Origin: Rhodospirillaceae bacterium
GTDB lineage: Bacteria > Pseudomonadota > Alphaproteobacteria > UBA7985
Reading direction: 5' to 3'
Assembly: GCA_002700865.1 (NCBI GenBank)
Contig: PAFB01000115.1
Location: 1 to 14,582, forward strand
DNA length: 14,582 bases
Below are positions 1 through 8,528 of this stretch, piece by piece. Each line of letters starts with the position of its first letter. Within the stretch, counting starts at the first letter, position 1. Under the pieces are notes generated by a model. That model was given only the letters and a program-made list of their open reading frames with translations, was not told the origin of the DNA and searched no databases. Position numbers and translations under genes: made by a program.

Positions 1-2191
1 CGCCAAAGGTGCCTGACGCGATAGCATCCAGAACGCGAACCTTCATATCCAAGGGGTTGGACAAGTCGCTGGGGCATTGGCCGGTCAAGCGGCGCTCGTG
101 CACTTCTTCAGCGGTCAGTCCGAAAATCTCAATGTTCTCCGCACCCACCTGCTCACGAATTTCGACGTTTGCCCCATCCAGCGTGCCAATGGTCAGCGCG
201 CCGTTGAGCGCAAACTTCATATTGCCGGTGCCACTGGCTTCCATGCCAGCGGTGGAAATCTGCTCAGAGAGGTCGGTTGCGGGGATGATCATTTCCGCAG
301 TGGTCACCCGGTAGTTGGGCATGAACACGACTTTGAGCGCATCCCCGACCGCGGGGTCACTGTTCACCTTTTCCGCAACGCCGTGCATCAGGCGGATGAT
401 CTCTTTGGCGCGGGTATAGCTGGCAGCGGCCTTGCCAGAGAATATCTTGACCGTTGGCGCAACCCGCCTGATCCCGCGGTCTTTGATGTCCAGGTAGAGT
501 GCAATCGCGTGCAGGACGTTGAGCAACTGGCGTTTGTACTCGTGGATGCGCTTGATCTGGCTGTCGAAGAGGGCATCGGGGGCGACTGTGATGCCCACTT
601 CATCGGCGATGTAGGCCGCCAGCGCTGATTTGTTGGCGCGCTTTACGGCGGCGAATTGTTCGAGGGCGCTGGCGTCATCCGCCAAAGCCTCAAGGCCGCG
701 CAGCCGGGCCAGATCAGTCTGCCAGCCTTCGCCCACTGCATCCGTGACAAATGCTGCCAGCCCCGGATTACAGCCATTCAGCCAGCGGCGCGGGGTCACG
801 CCGTTGGTGACATTGGTGATTTTGCCGGGAAAATGCGTGCCCAGCGTCCGGAATAGCTGGCTTTCGACCAAATCCGAATGCAGCGCCGAGACGCCATTGG
901 TGCGCCGCGAGCCGATGAAGGCCAAGTGCCCCATCCGCACAAACCCGCCGCCTTGCTCTTCAATCAGGGAAACATCGGAAAGGTAAGGGTCCCGATTGCC
1001 AGTGTCGGAGCGGCGCTGGCTCAGCACGTGCGCGTTGATTTCGTAGATCAGTTGCATGTGCCGAGGCAGCAGATCACCGACCAGCCCGACGTGCCAGGTC
1101 TCCAGAGCTTCGGGCAGCAAGGTGTGGTTGGTGTAGTTGAACGTCCGCTGCGCAAGCGCAAACGCATCTGCCAGTGCCACGCCATGCTCATCCATCAACA
1201 ACCGTACGAACTCCGGGATAGCGATGGCCGGATGCGTGTCGTTGAGCTGGATCGTTACTTTGTCGGGAAGATTGCGCAGGTCGCTGTGGTTGGTCATATA
1301 GCGGCGGATGATGTCCTTAATCGAAGCGGCGGAGAAGAAATACTCCTGACTGAGCCGCAGTCGCTTACCTTGCTCTGTGCTGTCGTTAGGGTAGAGCACT
1401 TGCGAAATAGCCTCGGCCATGATTTTGGGCCGATAGGCGCTGAGGTAATCACCCTGGTCGAACGCCGCCATGTTCAGCGGCGCTTTTGACCGCGCCGACC
1501 ATAGCCGCAGGGTTGCCGCCGATTTACCGTGCCAGCCGATGATTGGAAAGTCGTTGGCCATGGCTTCGACCGTCTCGCCGGGGCTCCAGGAGACTGCTTT
1601 GTCGCGCTGTCGGGTCGTGCCCATAAAGCCGATGTCGTAAGCCACTTCAGAGCGCGGGAACTCCCAGAAAGAACCGCCATTGGTCCAGTCGTCTGGCTCC
1701 TCAACTTGCCAACCCTGGTCGATGCTCTGCTTGAACAGCCCGCTTTTGTATCGGATGCCATAGCCAAAGCCGCTGATCCCCAGCGTCGCCATGGATTCCA
1801 TGTAACAGGCCGCCAACCGCCCCAGACCGCCGTTGCCAAGTGCCGGATCAGGTTCGCTGGCCATGACCGCTTGCATGTCCACGCCATGACTGGCCAGCGC
1901 TTCGCTGGCTGCATCGTACAAGCCGGTATTGCGCAGCGCGTCTTCGATGATCCGCCCAATCATGAACTCCATCGACAGGTAATAGACCCGCTTGCGGTCA
2001 TAGGCGTAGGTGGATTGCGTGGCTTGGATCCACGTGTTGGCGATGTAACGTCGTGTGAGACGGGTGAGAGCGGCCATCCAATCAAAGGGCTGAGCGTGCT
2101 CAGGGTCCTTGCCGATCACATAGTACAGGGTGTCGAGGATATCGTGCTTCAGGGTCTCAGGGGAAACGTCGAATGTGGTGGCTCGGCGCAA
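1..2191 (-). CDS. glgP: Glycogen phosphorylase, C-terminus cut by window edge
   Basis: Pyridoxal-phosphate enzyme that releases glucose-1-phosphate from glycogen in the cytoplasm. The minus strand is open from 2191 to the left edge: 730 codons, against about 800-840 in the family, so roughly the last 90 residues lie outside. Near the N-terminus it reads RRYIANTWIQATQ and YYLSMEFMIGR, typical of the family. The PLP site is intact: GMEASGTGNMKFALNG, with the Schiff-base lysine at residue 659 (codon 217-215). This is followed by GTLDGANVEI. The start is TTG at 2191, because an in-frame TGA lies two codons upstream and a Shine-Dalgarno GAGGGA (2205-2200) sits 8 nt before it. It lies 172 bp downstream of the broken kinase on the same strand, with no obvious functional link. 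No other glycogen genes are visible here. Confidence 0.96.
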   Translation of the reverse strand, partial: MRRATTFDVSPETLKHDILDTLYYVIGKDPEHAQPFDWMAALTRLTRRYIANTWIQATQSTYAYDRKRVYYLSMEFMIGRIIEDALRNTGLYDAASEALASHGVDMQAVMASEPDPALGNGGLGRLAACYMESMATLGISGFGYGIRYKSGLFKQSIDQGWQVEEPDDWTNGGSFWEFPRSEVAYDIGFMGTTRQRDKAVSWSPGETVEAMANDFPIIGWHGKSAATLRLWSARSKAPLNMAAFDQGDYLSAYRPKIMAEAISQVLYPNDSTEQGKRLRLSQEYFFSAASIKDIIRRYMTNHSDLRNLPDKVTIQLNDTHPAIAIPEFVRLLMDEHGVALADAFALAQRTFNYTNHTLLPEALETWHVGLVGDLLPRHMQLIYEINAHVLSQRRSDTGNRDPYLSDVSLIEEQGGGFVRMGHLAFIGSRRTNGVSALHSDLVESQLFRTLGTHFPGKITNVTNGVTPRRWLNGCNPGLAAFVTDAVGEGWQTDLARLRGLEALADDASALEQFAAVKRANKSALAAYIADEVGITVAPDALFDSQIKRIHEYKRQLLNVLHAIALYLDIKDRGIRRVAPTVKIFSGKAAASYTRAKEIIRLMHGVAEKVNSDPAVGDALKVVFMPNYRVTTAEMIIPATDLSEQISTAGMEASGTGNMKFALNGALTIGTLDGANVEIREQVGAENIEIFGLTAEEVHERRLTGQCPSDLSNPLDMKVRVLDAIASGTFG

Positions 2192-2363
2192 AATTCAGAT
2201 CCCTCGATTTCAGGCATGAAACATTTATTTCAATCAAGGCTAGGACGCGACTGACCTGTTAGCAACCATGGAACCGTCGTTTTCAGATACCCAAATGCAA
2301 AACACCCGTTCCGGAGACGGTTTACCGATAACCGCGCGCTCAGTTTGCCTGTGCCCCACCGCG

Positions 2364-3998
2364 TTAACCAGTGGTGTCGGCTTGGCGGGTTTGCAGTGGC
2401 AGGCCGGCGCGGATGCAAGTGCCGGGTTTGCCCGTGTTGGCGATGATGAGCGTACTGTTGTGGGTGCTCAGAATTCGGCGGGAGATCGTCAGGCCCAGAC
2501 CATTACCCAGCCACCGCCCCCGAGACGTGTGATCCACCGCTTGCATGGTTTCCGCGCTCCGGGCCGAGAAGAAATCAGGGCTTAGACCCGGTCCATTATC
2601 GGCAATTTCGATGTAGAAAGTGCCATCGCGCACAAGCGTTCGCACTTCGCACCGCGGCTGGTCTTCATCCGCGAACTTAATGGCGTTGGAAAGCAAGTTG
2701 ATCACCACTTGCTCAAGGCTGTCGAAGTCGCCAACAATCGCGGCTTCGGAGTCCTCCAAAGCGATATCCAGAATGACCCCGTGCTGGTCCGCCAGCGGCT
2801 TGAGCAGCGTCAGGCCTCGCCGCACCGGTGCGTTACCCGCCATTGCTTTATTGGATTTGCGGGTGGTGATTTCATCTTGGCTCTCCAGCCGGTTAAGGTG
2901 AAGAATATTGTGCAGCAGCTGGGTCAGGCGGTCTGTTTCCTGACTGATGATCTCAGCGAAACGACGGCGCTGTTCTTCGGGCAGGTCGCGTTCCTCGGCC
3001 AAAATCTCTGAGAACGACCGCACGGAAGTCATAGGCGTGCGCAGTTCGTGGCTGACTTGGGAGAGGAATAGGTCTTTCATTGTATCCAAAGCCTGCAGTT
3101 TGGCGTTTGCGGCCCTGAGTTCACCCGTCCGGCTTTCCAGCTCGCGGCTGTATTCGTGGATCTGACTGGCTTCATCGAGGATACGATAAACGTCTGCAGC
3201 GGACAGGTTATCGCCCTGACCCGTGCGGCTGACCAGCAGCCGCGCCGAAGCCGATCCGATGGTCGACGCCAGTTCGGCTTCGACCCGGCTGACCAGATTA
3301 GACAGCGCGCGCTCGTCTTGGGGCAGGGTATGGCCGAACAGGGCTGTTGTCTCACGCCGACCCAAAAACCGCTGCGAGAGATCGCGCAGCTCTTCGATCG
3401 GGACCGAACGCCGCCAAGTCAGCGAGGCCTGTGGGTTGGGATTGCGGAACACGTCGACAAAGGCGGCGGCTTGCAATTGATCCAAGGGGCCAAGGCGGGA
3501 AACGATGCTGCCGACAATGAACGCCAGCGTGTTCAGCGCCAACGACAGCACCGTGACAACGCTCAGCGGGTCCCGGTCAAAGGCGTTAAGGAGGGCTTGC
3601 ACCCATGCGCTCAAAGTCCCCCACGGCCCACCGATGTCGATAGAGGGCACCACCAGCAGAAACAACCACACCAAAAAACCCAGGCTCAGCCCCAACTGAG
3701 CGCCAAATCGCGTGCCTCCCTTCCAGAACAAACCGCCCAGCAGAGCGGGCAGGAACTGGGCGACGCCGACAAAGGCAATCAAGCCGATGCTGGCGAGTTT
3801 TCCGTTGTCGGGGGAGAAGCTGTAGTAAATGTAACCCAGCGAAATCGTGACCAGTACCGACAGGCGGCGGATCAGCAGGAGCGGTCGGCGCAGGTTGCTG
3901 CTGACAGTGCCGCCACCGCTGTTTTGCTGGCTGGAGAGCAGGTTGAAGCGCAGCAGCAGGGGCATGACGAGGTGGTTGGAAATCATGATCGCCAGCAC
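2364..3998 (-). pseudogene. 5'-truncated sodium/solute symporter-sensor histidine kinase (SSS-HK, CrbS/CbrA type)
   Basis: Remnant of a hybrid protein in which a solute:sodium symporter-like membrane domain is fused to a histidine kinase. Seen with GTG 3998 as residue 1: the tail of the symporter domain with hydrophobic spans near residues 40-60, 70-92, 99-119 and 145-168, then a coiled linker. The H-box SQVSHELRTP follows (phospho-His at 317), then the N-box VVINLLSNAIKFA (431-443), G1 DNGPGL (467-472) and G2 GNGLGL (498-503). Full-length relatives have about 900-1000 residues; here 544 remain and the first ~8 symporter helices are absent. The frame stays open only to 4028, where a TAA blocks it, and SSS-like sequence fades near 4005-4019. 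No ribosome binding site precedes the GTG. CrbS/MxtR relatives control acetyl-CoA synthetase, and acs is present in this window. Probably non-functional, although the kinase core itself is intact. Confidence 0.85.
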
Positions 3999-4080
3999 GA
4001 GTGTTGACTTGTTATCAATTTCTGCCCTTTAGCGGGATTGTTCTTAGTCGGCTCTATCTTTCCTTAATGAAATCAATGCG

Positions 4081-4128
4081 CTCATCAAAATGAGTACCGC
4101 GCTTGTTCAGGGATCTTCCCTGTGCAAG
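4081..4128 (+). other. Two adjacent hairpins in the leader of the foreign block
   Basis: The first hairpin is CTCAT-caaa-ATGAG at 4081-4094. The second is CTTG-tt-CAGGGA-tct-TCCCTG-tg-CAAG at 4102-4128, with ten paired positions and a small internal loop. Neither is followed by a T-run, so they are not ordinary terminators. They sit 63 nt upstream of the small ORF start and may be a structured 5' leader, an operator or a remnant of a recombination site. The structures are seen directly; the role is unknown. Confidence 0.4.
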
Positions 4129-4190
4129 GGCGAATGAATTTCTATCAGCGATACGCCTAGCCTCCGTTCAGACACCTCTAGGAGATCGCT

Positions 4191-4328
4191 TTGTTTGACC
4201 TCACCAAAATCAAGAATGCCTCCCTGTTTAACCTCGCAGTCCAGACCTACGGCTCAGACCTAATGCAACGCCAAGTGGAGCTGGAGCGCTCTGGCCCCCC
4301 GTTCAAGCATTTGGAGCTACAATGCTGA
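4191..4328 (+). CDS. Candidate 45-residue small protein upstream of the GHKL ATPase
   Basis: An open frame of 46 codons starts at TTG 4191 and ends at TGA 4326-4328. The Shine-Dalgarno AGGAG (4180-4184) lies 6 nt from the TTG, which is ideal spacing, and an in-frame TAG just before it fixes the start. The product begins MFDLTKIKNASLFNLAV and ends in KHLELQC; it has a helical middle part (DLMQRQVELERSG), no signal peptide and no membrane span. It resembles no family I recognise. It is 74 nt upstream of the ATPase, on the same strand and inside the same AT-richer block, so the two could be one transcript. Alternatives are a truncated gene relic or a chance ORF; the strong ribosome binding site favours a real gene. 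Confidence 0.45.
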   Translation: MFDLTKIKNASLFNLAVQTYGSDLMQRQVELERSGPPFKHLELQC

Positions 4329-4402
4329 ACCGAATTAAAAAAAGGGATTAACCATTGCACTGTGATGAGTCATTTTAAGAAGCCCCTCACACTTGCGACA
4401 AC

Positions 4403-5881
4403 TTGACGTTGGTCAGCTTTATCAAGAACCCGCCTGAAGCCACCGCGCTAATGACTTCGGCTCGCAGTTTCGGAAACTACGATCTTCCTAGTGCACTGGC
4501 GGACCTACTAGACAATTCCATCAAGGCAAAAGCGCGCAACATCGAGGTGCTTTGCATTCGCGAGGATGGCGACCCAATTGTTCGCATCCTTGATGATGGT
4601 CTCGGAATGTCCATTCAAGAATTACACAAGGCTATGAGGCCAGCTAGCAGCAATCCTGATGAAGAGAGGGCCGCAGACGACCTTGGGCGTTTCGGCTGGG
4701 GCATGAAGACAGCATCGTTCTCACAGTGCCGGAAACTGACGGTGCTGTCGCGGCACAGGGACAAATATTGCGGAGCATCCTGGGATCACGATGACCTTGA
4801 CGATTTTCGAATGGGGGTTCTCGATGAAGCCGAGACGAAGCAGCTTGCAAATCAGAAACTGCTCGAGAACGATGGCACCGAAGTCATCTGGACAAAGTGT
4901 GACCGGCTGTCGGAATTCGGCAAGGTTCAAAGCAGAGAGTTCAATGAACTTGTCGCACATGCAAAGTCAGAACTTGCGCTGACATTCCATCGATATCTTG
5001 CAGGTGAGCATGGACTGCAGAAGCTCGTCATAAAGTTTAATGGTGATATCCTGCAACCAGTTGATCCGTTCTTGCGCGATCATCCTGCTACCCAATCTAA
5101 GCCAGTCGAACATCTGGAGCTGGAAGGTAAGCCTTTTACCGTTCAAGCGTTCATTCTCCCCCACTATTCCAAACTCTCCACCACGGAGCATCAGAGGCTT
5201 GGAGGAGAAGAGGGATTAGTGCGTAGCCAAGGCTTTTACGTTTATCGACAGCACCGCCTGATTATGCACGGGACCTGGTTCCGGCTGGTCAAACATGGTG
5301 AGCTGTCTCAGCTCGTTAGGATTGCCGTCAACATCCCGAACAGCCTCGACGCAATATGGAAGATTACAGTCGACAAGTCGGAGGCTCAGTTGCCCTCCGG
5401 GCTTCGGGCAAGACTGCGCAATATTGTAAAGGGTCTAAAGATACAATCTGGGCGCGTCTTCCAATCTCGCGGCGGCAGGATCAAGCCAACAGGCAGCAAG
5501 ACACCCGTATGGTCGAAATACGTGCGCAATGGAGCGGTTCGCTACTACTTGAATCCCGAGCACCCTCTTTTTTTGGCGATGCTCGAGCATGAAGATGAAG
5601 ATGTCGCTCGTTCCTTTGGCGTTATTATTTCTATCATTGAAGATTGTTTCCCTTCGGTAAGCATTGGCGAGGATTTCGTCTCGCGACCAGAGATGGTGAA
5701 CCAGAGTGCATTAGACCGAGAAGCCTTCGTCGATAGGCTTGATGCGGCAATACCATCGCTGTTGATTAGTGCGGAGGGCTCGTTCGAGAAACTTTGGGGA
5801 GTGCTACAGACAAGCGAACCGTGGTCAGAACACAAAGTTATCGTTGAAGAATATCTGCGTGAAAGGGGGTGGTGTGTCTGA
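4403..5881 (+). CDS. GHKL (HATPase_c_3) ATP-binding protein, MORC/Z1-associated type; putative defence component
   Basis: A 492-residue cytoplasmic ATPase. Visible GHKL motifs are the N-box ALADLLDNSI (residues 31-40, Mg-binding Asn38), G1 DDGLGM (64-69) and G2 GRFGWGMKTAS (95-105). A second domain follows with QGFYVYRQHRLI (276-287) and VDKSEAQLP (323-331); Lys325 matches the transducer-domain lysine of MutL-like proteins. There is no H-box, so it is not a histidine kinase. From family knowledge, such proteins occur in restriction-like conflict cassettes with Z1-domain helicases, PD-(D/E)XK nucleases and methyltransferases; none of these partners is here. The start is TTG 4403: a TAA at 4376-4378 blocks extension, and the first ATG (4451) would remove the conserved PPEATALM segment before the N-box. 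The ribosome binding site is weak. The last codons overlap the ABC gene start. AT-richer than its neighbours. Function inferred only. Confidence 0.82.
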   Translation: MTLVSFIKNPPEATALMTSARSFGNYDLPSALADLLDNSIKAKARNIEVLCIREDGDPIVRILDDGLGMSIQELHKAMRPASSNPDEERAADDLGRFGWGMKTASFSQCRKLTVLSRHRDKYCGASWDHDDLDDFRMGVLDEAETKQLANQKLLENDGTEVIWTKCDRLSEFGKVQSREFNELVAHAKSELALTFHRYLAGEHGLQKLVIKFNGDILQPVDPFLRDHPATQSKPVEHLELEGKPFTVQAFILPHYSKLSTTEHQRLGGEEGLVRSQGFYVYRQHRLIMHGTWFRLVKHGELSQLVRIAVNIPNSLDAIWKITVDKSEAQLPSGLRARLRNIVKGLKIQSGRVFQSRGGRIKPTGSKTPVWSKYVRNGAVRYYLNPEHPLFLAMLEHEDEDVARSFGVIISIIEDCFPSVSIGEDFVSRPEMVNQSALDREAFVDRLDAAIPSLLISAEGSFEKLWGVLQTSEPWSEHKVIVEEYLRERGWCV

Positions 5882-6524
5882 CGTCTCCTTTACGCTGGAA
5901 GAGAAACAGGTTCTCGCGCTTTTGGGGCGAAACGGCGCGGGCAAGACCTCAACCCTCAAGTGCATCGCGCGGGCTGAAGAACTGGAACTAAAAGGCGGTG
6001 AAATCTACTTGCAAGGCGAAAGTATGCACGACAAGCGCGGCTTTCAGGCAAGCCGGGCCGGTATCCAACTGGTCCCTGAAGACCGCCGCATCATCCCCGG
6101 TCTGACCGTTGAAGAAAACCTGACCCTCGCGCAGGTCGCCGAACCGGTGGGCTGGGAGCTTGAGCGGATTTACCACCATTTCCCGCGGCTGGCCGAACGG
6201 CGGCGGCAGGAGGCGGTGACTATGTCGGGCGGGGAGCAACAGATGCTCGCCGTTGCGCGGGGTTTGGCGCGGGATATCAAGCTGCTGTTGCTTGATGAAC
6301 CCTATGAGGGCCTTGCGCCGACCATCGTGCGAGAGATCGAAGGCATCGTCGAGCAAATCCGCGAGGCCGGGATCACCACAATCATCGTAGAACAAAACGC
6401 TCTTGCTGTGCTTAAATACTCCGACCGGGCCGTTATTCTGGACACGGGCGCTGTTGTATACGACGGTCCAGCGAAGGAAGTTCTGGAAAACGAAGACCTG
6501 CGTAATCGGTATCTGGCGATCTGA
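5874..6524 (+). CDS. LivF-like ABC transporter ATP-binding protein, N-terminally truncated
   Basis: ATPase subunit of a branched-chain-amino-acid-type (Liv/HAAT) ABC importer, acting at the inner face of the membrane. Numbering from GTG 5874 (216 residues): Walker A GRNGAGKTS (18-26), Q-loop Gln65, signature MSGGEQQ (117-123), Walker B LLLLDEP (137-143) and VEQN (172-175), as usual for LivF. Family members have about 233-240 residues; the first beta strand and the A-loop aromatic are missing. GTG 5874 is preceded by AAAGGGGG (5862-5869) and overlaps the ATPase stop by 8 nt. Alternative starts are GTG 5859 and TTG 5844, which read LKNICVKGGG and still lack about four residues. The permeases, LivG and the binding protein are absent, so no transporter can be assembled from this locus. 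It is followed at 87 bp by prpE, so it was probably the last transporter gene of an operon. Function is doubtful; possibly a pseudogene. Confidence 0.8.
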   Translation: MSDVSFTLEEKQVLALLGRNGAGKTSTLKCIARAEELELKGGEIYLQGESMHDKRGFQASRAGIQLVPEDRRIIPGLTVEENLTLAQVAEPVGWELERIYHHFPRLAERRRQEAVTMSGGEQQMLAVARGLARDIKLLLLDEPYEGLAPTIVREIEGIVEQIREAGITTIIVEQNALAVLKYSDRAVILDTGAVVYDGPAKEVLENEDLRNRYLAI

Positions 6525-6611
6525 GCGCGGTTCAGGCGCGCCTTGGGAGGGCTCCGCACGGTTTGGTTTTTGGGATCAGGTCAGGTGAAGTGAGTTTTGG
6601 GGAGAATAAGC

Positions 6612-8498
6612 ATGGCCGGTGAAGCCGAAGCGCTGCGTGGACGCGCGATGACGGACCCGGAAGGGTTCTGGCGCGAGGCAGCGCACCTGATTGATTGGTA
6701 CGAAGCACCGAAAACCGTGCTGGACACCCGTCTGGCCCCGGCCACACAATGGTTTCCGGACGGTGTCCTGAACACCTGCTACAACGCTGTGGACCGCCAC
6801 TTTCTCGCCGGGCGGGGGGACCAGCGAGCGATTTGCTACGACAGCCCAGTATCCGACACCAAGCGCAGCTTTACCTATACCCAACTCCGCGACGAGGTCG
6901 CGCGTGTTGCCGGCGCGCTGAAGCGACTGGGCGTGGGCAAGGGCGACCGGGTGTTGATCTATATGCCGATGGTTCCCGAAGCCGCTTTTGCCATGTTGGC
7001 CTGTGCGCGGCTGGGTGCCGTGCATTCGGTGGTCTTTGGCGGGTTCAGCGGTGCGGAGCTGAGCACACGCATCGATGACAGCGGCTGTAAGGTCATCTTG
7101 ACGGCGAGTTGCGGGATCGAGCCGACACGGTTGGTGGAATACAAGCCGATGCTGGACGAGGGCCGGCGCCTGGCTGAGCACCGGGTTGAGCACGTGGTCG
7201 TTTTGCAGCGGGATCAGCATTTGGCGATTTTGGATAACGGCGAAATCGACTGGGCCGCCTTTGTTGAAGGCGCGGAGCCTGCGGCCTGCGTACCAGTGGC
7301 CAGCACCGACCCGCTGTATATCCTTTATACCTCTGGCACCACAGGCAAGCCCAAAGGCGTCGTGCGCGACAACGGCGGTCATGCCGTCATCGCTCGCCTG
7401 ACCATGGAACAGGTCTACGGGCGGCGACCGGGAGACGTTTGGTTCACGGCCTCCGACATTGGCTGGGTGGTGGGGCATTCCTACATCATATACGCGCCGC
7501 TGCTCACTGGCCTGACCACCATCATGTACGAAGGCAAACCCGTCGGCACCCCGGATGCGGGTGCGTTTTGGCGGATTATGGAAGAGTACGGCGTGCAGGG
7601 CATGTTCACCGCGCCAACCGCCATGCGGGCAATCCGCCAGCAGGACCCCGAAGGCAAGCTCAAGGCCCGCTATGACACCAGCGCGTTGGAACATCAGTTC
7701 CTCGCCGGTGAACGCAGCGACCCGCCAACCTCGGACTGGACCTCGGCGCTGCTGGGCGTGCCGGTGATCGACAACTGGTGGCAAACCGAAACGGGCTCGC
7801 CCATGTGCTCAAACCTGATGGGCGTCGAAGCGTTGCCGATGAAAGCGGGATCGGTTACTCACGCCTGCTGCGGCTGGGATATTCGCGTGCTGGGGGACGA
7901 TGGCCAACCGGTGCCGGTGGGGGAAATCGGCAACATTGTCGCCAAGCTGCCTTTGCCACCGGGCGCTTTTGCGACGCTGTGGAATAACCATGAGCGATAC
8001 GTCAGCGCTTACATGGAAGCCTTTCCCGGGTATTATCAGACAGGAGACGCAGGGCTGATCGACGCCGATGGTTACGTGCACATCATGGCGCGCACCGATG
8101 ACGTCATCAACGTTGCCGGACACCGCTTGTCGACCGGACAGCTCGAAGAAATCCTTACCGGTCATCAGGACGTTGCCGAATGCGCGGTTGTCGGTGTCGC
8201 CGATGCGCTCAAGGGGCAGTTGCCTTTGGGGCTGGTTGTGCTCAACGCTGGCTGCGCGCGCGCGGAGGCCGAGGTTGCGGCTGAGGTTATTGCTCTGGTG
8301 CGGGAAAAGCTGGGGCCTGTGGCGGCATTCAAGAATGCACGCGTGGTTGAGAAGCTGCCCAAGACACGCTCGGGCAAAATTCTGCGCGCGATCATCCGCG
8401 CCATGGCAGACGGACAGCCCTATACGGTGCCGGGCACCATTGAAGACATGGGCGTGCTTGACCAGATCAAGCCGCTGATCGAACCCAACAGTCTGTGA
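6612..8498 (+). CDS. prpE: Propionyl-CoA synthetase-like acyl-CoA synthetase
   Basis: An AMP-forming synthetase that converts a short-chain acid, probably propionate, with ATP and CoA into the acyl-CoA. All core motifs are intact in 628 residues: the A3 P-loop YTSGTTGKPKG (239-249), A5 WWQTETG (389-395), A7 YQTGD (475-479) and A10 PKTRSGK (583-589), with the catalytic and acetylatable Lys589. The segments ASCGIEPTR and VEYKPMLDE plus GVVRDNGGH after the P-loop point to the PrpE/ACSS3 branch rather than Acs. ATG 6612 is chosen because GGGGAG lies just upstream; a TTG at 6597 would add only five residues. Only 30 bp separate it from acs, so the two are very likely co-transcribed. Substrate preference (propionate, acetate, butyrate) cannot be read with certainty. 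Confidence 0.9.
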   Translation: MAGEAEALRGRAMTDPEGFWREAAHLIDWYEAPKTVLDTRLAPATQWFPDGVLNTCYNAVDRHFLAGRGDQRAICYDSPVSDTKRSFTYTQLRDEVARVAGALKRLGVGKGDRVLIYMPMVPEAAFAMLACARLGAVHSVVFGGFSGAELSTRIDDSGCKVILTASCGIEPTRLVEYKPMLDEGRRLAEHRVEHVVVLQRDQHLAILDNGEIDWAAFVEGAEPAACVPVASTDPLYILYTSGTTGKPKGVVRDNGGHAVIARLTMEQVYGRRPGDVWFTASDIGWVVGHSYIIYAPLLTGLTTIMYEGKPVGTPDAGAFWRIMEEYGVQGMFTAPTAMRAIRQQDPEGKLKARYDTSALEHQFLAGERSDPPTSDWTSALLGVPVIDNWWQTETGSPMCSNLMGVEALPMKAGSVTHACCGWDIRVLGDDGQPVPVGEIGNIVAKLPLPPGAFATLWNNHERYVSAYMEAFPGYYQTGDAGLIDADGYVHIMARTDDVINVAGHRLSTGQLEEILTGHQDVAECAVVGVADALKGQLPLGLVVLNAGCARAEAEVAAEVIALVREKLGPVAAFKNARVVEKLPKTRSGKILRAIIRAMADGQPYTVPGTIEDMGVLDQIKPLIEPNSL

Positions 8499-8528
8499 AC
8501 CAAGAAACGATAGAGGGAACCCCGACCC

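Larger units (their letters stand above)
4005..5873. other. Foreign AT-richer block replacing host DNA between two truncated genes
   Basis: Seen: the left edge coincides with the point where the sensor-kinase homology stops, and the right edge with the point where an ABC ATPase loses its N-terminus. Base composition drops inside; for example 4921-4980 has 27 G+C in 60, against 38 in 60 at 9001-9060. The block carries two hairpins, a 45-codon ORF and a GHKL ATPase gene. No transposase, integrase, tRNA, terminal inverted repeat or target duplication was found at the edges. Inference: horizontal acquisition combined with deletion of host sequence, because both host genes lost their 5' halves rather than simply being split. 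An assembly join is the alternative explanation. The borders are estimates, good to about 15 bases on the left and 30 on the right. Confidence 0.6.

Noticed and set aside
77..2254. Several rightward frames opposite glgP
   Set aside because: The opposite strand is open throughout and encodes glycogen phosphorylase, including the PLP-lysine motif.
2268..2340. Terminator between the kinase remnant and glgP
   Set aside because: Only four-base stems with long loops and a TTTT; too weak to call.
3156..4007. 283-codon rightward frame opposite the sensor kinase remnant
   Set aside because: Gln/Arg-rich with no domain pattern; the opposite strand carries clear kinase boxes.
4029..4190. A leftward gene tail reading VSERRLGVSLIEIHSPL before a stop
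   Set aside because: Only about 25 codons, no start and no recognisable family; possible relic but not supportable.
4403..5881. Reading the GHKL protein as a histidine kinase
   Set aside because: It has no H-box or dimerisation helices, and its G2 and second-domain motifs follow the MutL/MORC side of the superfamily.
4005..5881. A complete insertion sequence or integrated element
   Set aside because: No transposase or integrase, no terminal inverted repeats, no duplicated target and no tRNA edge could be found.
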